A DNA stretch of 42,045 nucleotides from Zygnema cylindricum. Lineage: Eukaryota > Streptophyta > Zygnematophyceae > Zygnematales > Zygnemataceae. Position numbers and translations under genes: made by a program. Location of the stretch: NCBI GenBank assembly GCA_037447655.1, contig JBBHKE010001808.1:82751-124795 (forward strand), read 5' to 3'. Below the pieces are notes generated by a model that was not told the origin of the DNA, did no database searches, and saw only the letters and a list, made by a program, of their open reading frames with translations. Numbering within the stretch: the stretch's first letter is position 1; every line of letters starts with the position of its first letter. Shown here one piece after another: positions 10,439 to 21,225 of the stretch.

Positions 10439-10552
10439 TTGGAAAGTGGGTCTCCACAAACACCCGGTACTCCAAGCAAAGAAGAGGAAGTGGAGCCTTC
10501 GTTATCGACACCAATTTCCATTCCAGTTCAGACTTCCGTCATCCCCGGTGTG

Positions 10553-10990
10553 TCAAGTACAAAGTGTCAATGATTTTGAGTAAATGTTAAGTAGTGAATT
10601 ACATCAGTTGATTTTGTTTACGTAGTTTACAAGTTAAGAATTTGTTCCTTTACGTGATAAACAAGTAGCGTAGTACCTACGTCACCTACACATATAAAAT
10701 GTACTCATGCTGGACATTAAAAATCAATCATCAAGTGAATGATTCTCTCCAATTTTTCCCTACTGCTAATTTTGCACTGAGTGCTTATTTTGTCGTGGAA
10801 TTAATCTACCTGCTAATTTTGCACTGAGTGCTTATTTTGTCGTGGAATTAATCTACCTTCTCTCTTTTTCAGTAATTAAGCTTTGCTTTCTCATTTAGGT
10901 TTGCTTTCTCATTTATTGAATTGTTTTCCTTAGCTTCCTGTCTTGTAATTGGTCGATTGTATGGCCACTTCTTCAAAATCTCAAAAAGTT
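10553..10990 (+). repeat. Second LTR-like copy of element 1
   Basis: It aligns with 7821-8189, including TATAAA at 10693-10698, and contains a 47-bp perfect tandem duplication (10764-10810 and 10811-10857) absent from the first copy. It also retains the ATG-(G/T)CC-ACTTCTTCA gag-start equivalent (about 10960) and ends near TTGGTAC. It is either a 3' LTR truncated at its left edge by deletion, or the 5' end of another copy. Confidence 0.65.
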
Positions 10991-11525
10991 GGTACTCTTA
11001 GACTTGTTTCTGTGCTTAACACTAGACGTGTATGCTGAAATCCACAAATTTTCTAGTATTTTCGGCTTTTCAAAATTAACTTCTTTGGTTTTGCGGGAAT
11101 AATAATTTTCTTTTGTCACATGCAATTTCGTGTGTCTTCCATCATGCCCCAAAAATTTGGAATTTTCCCGTAAATAAAGAGGAAGAAAGACAAAGGCGTA
11201 AAAACTGAGGGATCTGCTTTCATAACCGAAAGTTTCCATTTCATTTAGTTCCTACTCTAGTGTTAGTGTCCAACAAACTTAGTTTTCAGCTTAGTAATAT
11301 GTTAGCTGGAAAAATTAACTTAGGAATACATATATTGCTTCAACAAACATTTTGATTTTTCTTTTTACGTAGGACAGATTTTCCAAAAGTTGCATGGTCA
11401 AATAGAAAAAAATCACGATAGAGTTGTTACTAAATGAAAAAATATTAGCGATTGTTGTTTTATTTTGTGAGTTTTGATTTTTAGCTGTTAACACATTAGA
11501 ACACTTAAGACTCTTGTAAATCAAG
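10991..11525. other. Intergenic, no supported gene
   Basis: AT-rich. The minus frames 10973-11239 and 11315-11566 have no recognisable motif. Bases 11490-11520 resemble 5660-5690 upstream of the other CT tract. Confidence 0.5.
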
Positions 11526-11810
11526 TTACTAACTACTCCCTTTATCCTCTCTCTTCCACTTCTCATTGTTCCTTTTGTCTCTCACCTCGGTTCTCTTCCG
11601 ACATTCTCTCCCGTCCCCCCAACCCCCACTCAATTTCTCTCCAACACTTTTGCTCCTTTTCCTCTCTCTCCCTTTTTTTTCCATTTTCCCTTCCTTTCAC
11701 CCTATATCTCTCTCCTCTTTTTTTCACTGTCTTCCCTCGCATTCCCTTACCAATCTCTCATCTCACTCTCTGCCTTTTCTCTCTCTCCTTGTGTCTCTCT
11801 CCCCTCCCAG
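11526..11810 (+). repeat. Polypyrimidine tract ending in an acceptor-like AG
   Basis: It starts with TTACTAAC (11526-11533), then about 270 bases of mostly C and T ending CTCCCAG at 11804-11810. This is what the 3' end of an intron looks like, and the cysteine-rich coding relic begins immediately after. The TACTAAC is too far from the AG to be an ordinary branch point. Confidence 0.65.
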
Positions 11811-12895
11811 GTTGTTGGTTACCTCCTAATAGCAGCGACCCACCAAATTACTATGTCTATGACTATGCTTTCAAAGGATTTTCTAGAATAGGGCTTTTAG
11901 CTTTGAGCATCCCTGATTGCCACCTCATGTGTTTGGACAATGGATACGGTTTTATTGTCTAAACAAGAGATTTTGGATGGGCTTGTTTTTGTTTCCTGAG
12001 ACAAATTGTTTATGAAGATGAATCTAGGAAAACATTAGATACATCATCATATGTGACTCTTTGTCCCAATGTGCCTTTCCCTCCACCACTAGTTTCTCCT
12101 CCTCCTTGTTGGATCCAACAAAATAGTACAAATCCATTGAATTTTTACCAATACCCATATTTTTATGTAAATTATTTTCAAGATGTTCTCGGGTACGACG
12201 TATGTGAGTTTGGCATAAATGGATGTGCTCAAATATGTAACCGAGTCGGGTTTGGATTTTTTATTCAAGTGCAATTTTTAAGACCATTATGTTATTTTTA
12301 TGTTCAAGAAGTAGATTATAATAATCCCGTGATTACTATTCCTAGGGCAATTTCTTATCTTCCCACTTGTCCTCCAGTGGATCATGGCCCCTCTCCCTCC
12401 CTTTCCAACCTGCAATATCCCAAATAATAGTACGGATCCCGCCGGCGCCGGATTTAATTATTACAATTACGGTCTTAACATTGTGGAGTGTTATACGTAT
12501 TATCCAATTTCAAGTTCCATAGATTGTATGAAAAATTGCATATTTCCATTCGGATTTATGACGTATTTTAATAGTAACGGACTTAGTTGTGTTTGTTTTA
12601 CAAAGAAAGTCGACTATTCATATTTTATCGCTCGAATAACGTAGCACTCAAATCATATGAACCAAATTGTCCAGGAACAATTATCTTACCTCCTCCCCCT
12701 AGCCCCCCCGCCTCCAAGCCCCCCTTTCTCGCTCCCTTCGCCCCCCTCCCCCTTTCGAAGAAAAAGCCTCCTTCTTGAAGACCCCCTCTTCTCAAAAAGT
12801 CTCCTCCTCCCAAAAAGGCCCCTCCACCCCCTAAAAAACCCCCTCCTAAAAGTCTTCCTCCTCCACCTAGTTTCCCCGTCTTTCCCAGGTATTAG
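11811..12895 (+). pseudogene. Three cysteine-rich domains plus Lys/Pro tail (HRGP-like) relic
   Basis: After the AG at 11809-11810, one frame reads CWLPPNSSDP. Three similar domains of about 100 residues follow: 11813-12100, 12110-12415 and 12405-12690. Each has an opening Cys, N(S/T)(S/T)(D/N)P, Tyr-rich sequence, C-x3-C, a GF/GY segment, a closing C-x-C or C-x-Y, a V-Y pair and a ...CP linker. The spacing loosely resembles extracellular WSC/PAN-type modules; this is not a firm assignment. The tail is proline-rich with PPPPSPPASKPP and KSPPPPKKAPPPPKKPPPK, ending in TAG 12893-12895. Breaks: TAA in domain 1 (about 11958), compensating frameshifts around domain 3, and TGA 12776-12778. The likely ancestor was a secreted wall or matrix glycoprotein. 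Confidence 0.5.
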
Positions 12896-15497
12896 ACCTC
12901 ATTTAAGCCCCACGTGGAGGAAGTAAAAGGCTAAGATCAAATCCGGATGGACAAGAAAAGAAGAGGATCTTTGTAGAAATCCACAAAAATTGGAGACAAG
13001 GACAGTTTAATAAGTCTTACATGTGATAGAAATTGAGTGGAGAACTTAAGTTTCAGATCTAGTCTGTTTTCACAAGTTTAGGTTTGAGAAACGTGCTTGT
13101 CGACGCATTTGGTGTTGCTTTTCAAAATGTTTAGTTTTCCTTTTTTATTTTTTGGTACATGTTTACGACAATAATAATATTGTTTTGGAAGAAGTTTATT
13201 GTTGGTCTTTTGAAATTTCTAGTGTTTTCTTATTTTGTTGCTTGTTTTGAGTGTGTAAACGTCATGACAATATTGGTTGGAAGAGGTGATTTTTCGTGAC
13301 TTGTGGCGCGCCTACTTTAAGTTGTTAATTGTACGACTTGTGGAAGGTTAAACCTATTTAGATTATTATAAATTGGTGTGGACTAGGCCTTTGTTGCTTT
13401 CATTTATTCGAGTACTTCAGCTTGTTCTGGTCTATTCAATATCGTGCGTATAATGGCGTAGGTGTGATTAGTGCTATGTTCATTTAATTGATATCGTTTT
13501 GGTTGTTCAATCCCATTGGATCCATTTAATTATTAGTACAATGGTATGAACGTGACTAGTATTGGGCTCGTTTCATTGAGATGTTGATGTTTTTGTAAAT
13601 TAAAAAGTACGTAAAATCAAAATAAAGAAAAAGCCAAAGTTGACCTGGAAAAAAACAGAATCAAACAGACAATGATGCGAACAAAATTAGATGACAAAAA
13701 CGAAAAAGAAATGGAGGAGACGAAAGGGGAAAAATGGTGCGAAGTTAATAAAATAAAATGGCAAAACTCTAACAAAATTGACGAATCCTTAACCTAACAC
13801 AACTAAAATAAAAAAAAAGGGGACAAGCTTAAATCCCTCATTTGCGGCGAATCACACTAAGAGAGGTTTGGAACAAGACATTTATCTATAATCCCGAAAG
13901 CATATTGAAAAAAGATGGAACGATAAGTGCAATAAAACGACAGATAAACGCTTAGGGTAAAGATACTTGAGGACAGAAGTTAAAGAGATCTTGGGGTTCC
14001 TCTTGCCGAAAAAACCAAATATCTTCACCACCAAATAAACAAAGTTATTTATAAAATGGTGTGGACTTGACTTGTGTTGTTTCAAATCGATGGAGTTGCT
14101 TAATATTGTTGTGATCTTTTTAGTAATCTGTGTAATGGTGTAAACTACACCGCGAATCGTCATTAGAGTAAAGAAAAAACTAGAGTAAAAAAAGAGAAAA
14201 AAATAATTAGAGTATGATCTAATTTGTGTGATATAACTTTTTCAATTTATTTAAGTATTATAATTTGAAGCGCTGAATATCTCTATTGTAAATTAGGTAT
14301 TCGTACAGAATCGGACAAAACGTACAGTTTATCGCCACTATGACGTTTGTAGTTACATGATAACGGCATGTATTAAAACATTGTTTGTACTTTTTTACTT
14401 AATAAAGTACAATTTTGCACGGTCAGACACTGACCGTACGCCACACTATTTAAAACGGCACTGTATTAGATTTATTAACGCTCATTCAAAAAGTACCTTA
14501 AATAGTATAATGAAAAGTTTAGAATCATTTACTCTATTTAACGTGATAGAGTCGAAATTTAGGGTGACCGAATTAGTGTTATTTACTCTAATTGGATCGA
14601 TCACCTCCCTCACCTGTCCTGATCATCCCTCCTCCACCTTCTCCCCCCCCAACTTTGTCGCCACGCACCCACAATCCACAAAGACCACGCTAATTGGGGT
14701 AAATATTTTTTTGAATTTTTTAATTCTTTAATTTTCCATTTGGGTCTAATTGGGGTTTCTTTGTCCGTACATGTGTACTTTCAAGGTCTTAGTGATGGTT
14801 ATTGACTGAAAGCGCGGGCATGTGAGATACAGAATCTCTTGTGCCGTACAATAACCATTTTGTATTTTTTTAACGTTTAAACGTTATTTAATGCAAAAAA
14901 AAAAAAAACGAAGCGGTTTGTTAGCTGGCGTTTGGTTCATTTTTGACGTCAACACAATGCCACGTAGGATCGTACCTTTCGGTCGCACGTACGGTGCGTC
15001 CGTACGGTCAATTAGTCAATGAGATCTTGGGACATACGCGTTGGAGTGCTCCAGGGCGTATCCGGGGGAGGTCTAAACCGAGGGCGACTGAGGATCCGTA
15101 CGAAGGCCTTTACGATTTCCCCGACGTTTTGACAGTGCTTCCGTACGCCTTAAGTACATGTCCGTACAGTCGAGGAAGCACTCCTGGGTATAATTTAGTA
15201 AGCGTTGTACAATTCGTGTCCTTAGTGCGATGAAAAAAGAATACAGCGCCCGTATTATATGCACATTAGATTTGTCTTCACATTTCACCATAGTTGTTCA
15301 AACCATATAGTACTAACGATTCAATCGCGCGAACTATACGTAAGTAACGCATTGATCGATTTCAAAAAATAGTTAAAATAATTAATGATTTTGTATCCGT
15401 ACTATTCCGTACATGTAAAAAAATCCGTACGATCGTACAGAATTCAAACTTACGCGCGCAAATGGTGCAACATTGCATGGTCTCTTTTTGTACAAGT
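12896..15497. other. Gene-poor intergenic region
   Basis: No gene supported. Small items: palindromic GGTGTAAACTACACC at 14137-14151; a short C-rich block at 14600-14680; a GC-richer, GTACGG-rich block at 14940-15235 with a 96-residue frame of no recognisable family. Frames at 13882-14163 and 14357-14731 show no motif. Confidence 0.5.
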
Positions 15498-15560
15498 CCG
15501 TACATTTCAGTAAAACTGCGTACATTTTTGTAAAATTCCGTACATTTCTAGTAAAAATTC
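15498..15560. repeat. Three-copy tandem repeat, about 20 bp
   Basis: Three units of the form (C)CGTACATTT..GTAAAA(T/C)T(C/G) start at about 15498, 15519 and 15539. No associated gene is seen. Confidence 0.75.
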
Positions 15561-15994
15561 TGTTCAGTTTGCGATTTTTCAAAAGTCACGAATTATAAGT
15601 AGAAATCGGAAAAAATGAAAAAATCGCACGATTTGAACAACAGCGCATTATACACACTATTGCACCTGTACTTTTCCGTACGAAACGTCATTTGGTTGAC
15701 CTCGGTATGTCGACGTAAAAAAATAAAAAAATAATAAATACACACGATGATAAATTACGATGTAATAAATTTGTCTTCACATTGCTCACGGTGCTTTTTC
15801 GTACGAAACGTCATTATTACCAAACGTAATACCTCCGTATGAAATAATAAATTAATAATACATCTCTTTGGACGTTGACGACCGGTAAGATATCCATTAT
15901 TACTAAGTGCGAAGCGTCCGTCCGTCTGTTTTATGACCGTGACGTTTTCCAAGTTTTTTATTACTGCATGAATTCAAAGGCTGATTGGATTTTT

Positions 15995-16161
15995 TTTTTG
16001 CGTCGGGCAATCAGTTTTTTTTTGTCGGGATGTCAGTTTTGTTTATTTACAGTCGTGAGTTTCGCGGTTCTTCGCACGTTTTTGATTGGTTGTACGAGTG
16101 CCGGGCGATCACTTGTACTTTTTTTTCGGGAACTCATATTTTTCTTCCGGGCAAAATCAGT

Positions 16162-16198
<37 letters not shown>

Positions 16199-16276
16199 TT
16201 TTGGCAAATTTTGTTATATTTATATTTTTTTTCCGGGCAAATTTAGTTATATATTTTTTTTCCGGGAAAAATCAGT

Positions 16277-16315
<39 letters not shown>

Positions 16316-16492
16316 ATATGTGTATATATATATATATATATTTTTTATTTTTTTTTCTGGGCAAATTCAGTTATATTTATATTTTTTTTCCGGGCAAATT
16401 CAGTTATATATTATTTTTCTCCGGGCAAAATCAGTTAAATTCAATTTTTCCGGGCAAATTCAGTTATATATATTTTTTTCTGGGCCGTCTTT
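15995..16492. repeat. Tandem array with GGGCAA-TCAGTT core and variable (TA)n/T spacers
   Basis: At least eight units share TTTTCCGGGCAAA(A/T)TCAGTT (about 16149, 16202, 16231, 16261, 16357, 16390, 16422, 16449), separated by T runs and TATATA runs of very different length. More degenerate forms occur from 15999 to 16140, as if the array grew rightward. Long + frames here (up to 195 residues, repeating FSGQ-QLYIYIY) come from the repeat and are not genes. Confidence 0.88.
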
Positions 16493-18247
16493 TGTGTATC
16501 CAGTAAAAAATTATCGTAAATTTGATATATCGAATATCGAACGGTCCGCGCGAGCTCGATATTTCGCTCTGGGACCAACAAAAATGATAGCGATATGGTT
16601 AGTCGGATGTGACTGTCCGTACAGATTTAGTACGGAAACTGTACGGAAAACACCACGGTCAATAGTATGGTAAATCGTAGAGAATACCCGTTGGGAGGGG
16701 GAGGGGGGGGTCTGCAATTTTTTCTGACCCAACGTCATTTCTATATGTCGGGATAAAAAAATGTCGGATTGTTGCCCAATATATCGGTGTAGAAGGTAAG
16801 GGCATGGTGGGCGAAAGAGAAAGATATTGGAGAAAGACATCCAAAATAAAGAAAGAGGAACCATGGCAAAGAAGAATACGGAAGCAAAAGATAAGACAAA
16901 AGGAGACAAGAAGAATACAAAAGGAGAAGCACAGTGGAGAAAAAGTCTTTCTCATTATAATCGGTTAATTTGATGTACAAAATAGACAAATTAAGTACTA
17001 AGTCTAGCTCTACATTTAGAACGGACCGGTTACACGACGTCCACAAAAGAATCGAGGCCGCAAAGGACCAAACAGTATAACTGGTGATGGCCAATGACAA
17101 AGTCGGTCGACGGCAGAGTTGAGAACAAAAAGAGTATTTCGTACAAGGAATCTATGATAAAGAGTCATTAATCTAGAAAGAATATGGTGAATGTACATTT
17201 CGTCGCTTGTAGTTTGTGAAAAGGACGCGACGGATGAAGCGACGGTTCGTTAAGCTACGCGACGCATAATTGCAATGATTACATTGTGAACCGACAATGT
17301 TAAAAGTATCCGTACATTAAGAATGAATTTCTATGAATACATATAAGAGACGCGAAACAATTGTACCGTATTGGAATTTATATAAAAAACTAGTACACAT
17401 AAAAACGTACGTTTCGCTAATTACACAACTAAAAGTGTATTCCAACAATCGGTTTAATATCGCGATATTTAAATTCTCAGTATATAGATTATCGCGCACC
17501 CAAAATTAGGTACATAACGAATATTGTCGAAGGGCCTTTGATGCACAACACTATAAACTGTCCATCGGACTGGATAATAACAACAATAATCTGGTCGCAC
17601 TAACCGAAAATCATAAAATAATGTAAGCGGCACTATTGAAGAAAGTGCACTATAATTTGCCACATCTCCTTGAACTAACCTATTATTATATATTTTAATT
17701 TTGCACCAACGCTAGTAAGGTTGGGTGCCCATGTGCTAAAGTAAGCGTTTTTTTATGTCAATTTTCCCACCAAACGGGACCCGCAACTAGAAAATCTTAT
17801 GCTCTACCAAAAATATGTGAAAACCAAAGTACATTATGAGTCACCCTAAAACTTCCAATGAACTCCGATTTGGCCTTATTAATTTTAAACCTAACGCCAC
17901 ATGCCACCGATCTTCAATCCACATCAAATCGACTCACCGAGTGATTTGCTTGAGGAGCGTAATATTGAAAGCGGGCCGCAGCATCACCGCCACTCAAATT
18001 TTCGACCAAGGAGTACACCCATTTTTTACTTCCTCGTCCCGTCACCACCATGACGCAGCATGTATTGAAAGAAATTTGCAAGGGTCTCGGACCTACACTT
18101 TAAATCATGGATACTTTGCGAAATTTTCTGGGTCTGGTCTCCCCTCATCACTCATAGGCCAACCTTCCAAAACCCTTCCTTCCTCCTCCCATCCCCCCTC
18201 CTCCCATCCCTCCTTCCTCAAAAAAAAAAAAAAAATTTATTGATATT
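16493..18247. other. Intergenic, no supported gene
   Basis: It contains a purine-rich run at 16690-16712 and several overlapping minus frames (16511-17100) without recognisable motifs. A 135-residue + frame at 17836-18243 ends in a Ser/Pro and poly-Lys stretch and matches no family I know. I do not call it a gene. Confidence 0.5.
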
Positions 18248-18272
18248 TTATTTATTTATTTATTTATTTTCC
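18248..18272. repeat. (TTTA)n microsatellite
   Basis: About six consecutive TTTA units lie directly before the nonamer array. Confidence 0.85.
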
Positions 18273-18296
18273 TTAATTTATTTACTCCATTGGATT

Positions 18297-19112
18297 TTTG
18301 TCATTCCATTTTGGTCATTTTTGCATTCATTCCATTTGGATATTTTTGATTTATGGGTCATTTTGGACCTTTTGGACATTATTGCCATTTTGGTCATTTT
18401 GGACATTTTGGACATTTTGGACATATTGGTCATTTTGGACCTTTTGGACATTTTGGACATTTTGGTCATTTTTAACATTTTGGACCTTTTAGACATTTTG
18501 GTCGATTTCCTCATTTTGGACATTTTGGTCATTTATTTGCTCATTTTGGTTATTTTGGTCATTTATTTGCTCATTTTGGTTATTTTGGTCATTTTGAACA
18601 TTATTGTCATTTTTGTCATTTTGGACATTTTAGACATTTAATATCCTATCATCTGGAATACTCCTAATTTCGAATATCTTCGACATTTTGGACATTGGGG
18701 CACCCCTGGACATCTCGGCCATTTGGGAAACCCTGGATACCGAGGACATTTCTGACTTCTGACATCCTAGACATCTCGAACTTCTAGACATCTTGGTCAC
18801 CCCTGCCATCCTAACAACCTGGACATCTGGGGCCGGGACATTTTGGTCATTTTGGACATCTGGGCATTCTGGTCATTCGGACATCTTGGTCACTTTGACA
18901 TTTGGGACACTTTGGACCCCAAAGACATCTGGCCTGGTCATTTGGGACATTTTGGGCCTCTTGGTCATTCTACCATTCTATCATTCTATCATTTTGGCCC
19001 ATGTCCATTCTGGAACCCTGACAGATGACATTTTGGTCTTTTTGGTCATTTTGGTCATTTGGACATTTTAGACATTTGGTCATTTTGGACATTTTGGCCA
19101 TTTGTCAACAAT
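18297..19112. repeat. 9-bp minisatellite, TTTTGG(A/T)CA
   Basis: Dozens of TTTTGGACA and TTTTGGTCA units, nearly uninterrupted from about 18359 to 18655 and more degenerate (C- and G-richer) from 18670 to 19112. A 9-bp unit keeps one frame open, giving LDILDILVILVI-like (+) and SKMSKMTKMSK-like (-) translations of 60-133 residues. Those are repeat artefacts unless expression is shown. Confidence 0.93.
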
Positions 19113-19701
19113 TTTTTTGAAAATCATACGCCAATTTTTTGCAGATCACGACGTCGCAAAGGCAAAATTGCAAGCGTGCAAACGTCGCAAAGGTTGCACA
19201 ATGTCACAAATGCAAACTCGCACGTGTCGATCCTTCGCAAGGCAAACGTGCACGTTTGCAAGTGTCGTTGACGCAATGTAAATCGCACATGTGAAGGCGG
19301 TTACGCGTATCTATGCTAAACGTGACGGCAAACGTGATGTGACATTGTTCATAATGACATATAACCAGTAATTGTGCTGATTTAGCAAGGATAAGGCCGG
19401 ACTTCCATGAGAGAAGTACAATGATATAGTACAAACGTACAAAACAGACATTTTTATACACTTTTTCAAATCTAAATTTCGTTCGACCGGTGTTGAATGT
19501 GATTTGAATTGCATTAGATTTTGCAATGTCTGAATCAATGTCAAAGTCAATGTCAATATAATAGTAAAGACATGTTGCTTCAGTTATCGTGTGGTTAAAT
19601 TTCGTCATGCATCACGTCGCGCATGTTGTTTCGCTTGTATTTTTAAACGTGTACGTTTTGTTTTGTGTAGATGTTTCAGTTTTTGTACCCGACTTGGTGT
19701 A
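19113..19701. other. Intergenic with TCGCAAA/GCAAACGT words and an 18-bp palindrome
   Basis: Bases 19140-19340 are rich in CGTCGCAAA, GCAAACGTG and similar words. They include a perfect 18-bp palindrome, GCAAACGTGCACGTTTGC, at 19242-19259. No coding region is supported; the 134-residue minus frame at 19204-19608 has no recognisable motif. Confidence 0.5.
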
Positions 19702-20638
19702 AGGTCGGACTTCCATTAGCGAAGAAGTGGTGTTGTCTATTGAGGGCCTTACCGTTTTGTACAGGTCCGCACAACTTTTGTTTTTTTGCAAGAAAAGCAA
19801 CTTTATGGAAGAATCACCAAGGTTGTAAGCGTAAAAGCGATGCATTGCTCTTTATATCCGCGACGCCACGTTGCTAACCCTACATTGTGCGGCAAATTTT
19901 CCTGAAATATGACACTTTGCACACACTAAACGTGTAAACTTGCGCAGCGTGGAAAAAGGAAAAATTAATCCAAGATGAGCGCGCGATTATGTGAGTAAAA
20001 CTTCGCATGGGCCATGTGCCTTTCGCCAAGGTGGATGCGAATCCGCCGAATATTATCTCGTCACGCTCACACCATCAAAATTTGCCGCCCCCTTTTTGTC
20101 GTTTCTTTTTGAAATTTTAAATAGTACATTGTAATGCGCTTTGTACAAGTCATTAAATACCTCCGTTGGTACAGATATTACCTCTGCTTTACAATTATTG
20201 CGTTCACATTTTGCCTTTGAAGATTCTTCAAGATTTTATGCATCTAATATTAAACTACGTGGTACTAATTTCTTTTACTACTTTACTTTTATTCCTTTCT
20301 TTTTCCTACTACCGCTCAATACATAAATACATTTGTTAAATGCCTTACTGTTAAAGTGTTAAACTCTTTCGTTCTTTTAAACTCTGCAAATACACGAAAA
20401 CAATTTGTTTCTTCAAACCGATAAGCGTGTAAATACATAGAATCATCAAACTCTTTTGTTCATTCAAACCGATAAGCCCAAAAATATATTGAAACATTCG
20501 TTATTTCAAATTGACAAGCGTGCAAATGCATGAATGAGCCACGAAAATTAAAAGTGGTTGACTGACGCAACGTAATAGAAGACACGACATCTAAACGTAA
20601 CCGTATATTTACTGAAATCGCTAATGGAAGTCCGACCT
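19702..20638. repeat. 21-bp inverted repeat pair (possible element ends)
   Basis: AGGTCGGACTTCCATTAGCG(A) at 19702-19722 is exactly reverse-complemented at 20618-20638. A diverged third copy in direct orientation lies at 19394-19414. Facing ends about 940 bp apart look like a DNA transposon, but I see no target-site duplication and no transposase. Confidence 0.5.
20340..20540. repeat. Degenerate tandem repeat, about 55-60 bp unit
   Basis: About four diverged copies of a unit with CTTTNGTTC-TTCAAACCGATAAGCGTG-AAATACAT-GAA. No gene is associated. Confidence 0.6.
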
Positions 20639-20880
20639 AAGTCATTTATTATTATGTACAGTTGTTGGATCAATTGTAAGGAATCGCACGTCCGCACAAT
20701 TTGACGATGTATCACAAAGTGTGCTTCTGCAAAGGTAAGAGATCGCAAAAGTCAAAATTTCATATTTACCCAAATCTCACATTTTTTTATTTTACAAAAT
20801 TTGAACAGTTGAAATCAGGCAACGCTATTGCACACTCCTTCGTTGATACTTAGTACCCTATACGCGTTAACTAAAAAATA

Positions 20881-21224
20881 GTTAACCAAAACTCAATTTA
20901 TAGGGATTACTCAGACTCGCCTGTACCCGAATATGTACAAAGTTAATGGTACATCTCCTTCATACCTTCCACAATACCAAGAGTACAAAGCAGAATAATG
21001 TTGTATATTATGGACACTACTGTAATGTACAGTAGTGTAGAAGAACGTACCTACAAAACCTTCAATTTTTTCCTTTATTTGTATATCTGACAATACCCTA
21101 ATTTGTTTTTTTTTTTTCGAATCACTTGGCCAAATTCGACCGACCCCCAAAACTTAGGACTCGAATCCATTCCAGATTCGATCTGGACGACCGAGTACGA
21201 ACCTGGTACGGATTCGGGTACCCC
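20881..21224 (+). repeat. Dispersed repeat, copy 2
   Basis: Homologous to 1890-2225 in the same orientation. It ends where an LTR begins at 21226; the fold-back right arm present in copy 1 is not found here. Confidence 0.8.
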
Positions 21225-21225
21225 A

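Larger units (their letters stand above)
7821..10990 (+). mobile_element. Copia element 1, degenerate and deleted
   Basis: The order is LTR-like sequence (7821-8189), gag, protease, pre-integrase, integrase, then a second LTR-like copy (10553-10990). This is the Ty1/copia domain order. Reverse transcriptase and RNase H are missing: the integrase C-terminal sequence stops at about 10550 and joins LTR sequence directly, which points to an internal deletion. Stops and frameshifts occur in every domain, and protease and integrase active-site residues are changed. It cannot encode working proteins. Confidence 0.85.

Noticed and set aside
14943-15233. 96-residue + frame in a GC-richer block
   Set aside because: No motif; a minus frame overlaps it. 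It may be repeat-derived, but I found no relative in the window.
15985-16673. Overlapping + frames of 173 and 195 residues rich in FSGQ and YIYIYI
   Set aside because: They lie on the GGGCAA-TCAGTT/(TA)n array; the repeat itself keeps them open.
17836-18243. 135-residue + frame ending in poly-Lys
   Set aside because: No recognisable domain, no promoter or splice evidence, and it runs into a poly-A stretch.
18240-18641. 133-residue + frame of LDILVI repeats and an 84-residue minus frame
   Set aside because: Translation of the 9-bp minisatellite, with no other coding evidence.
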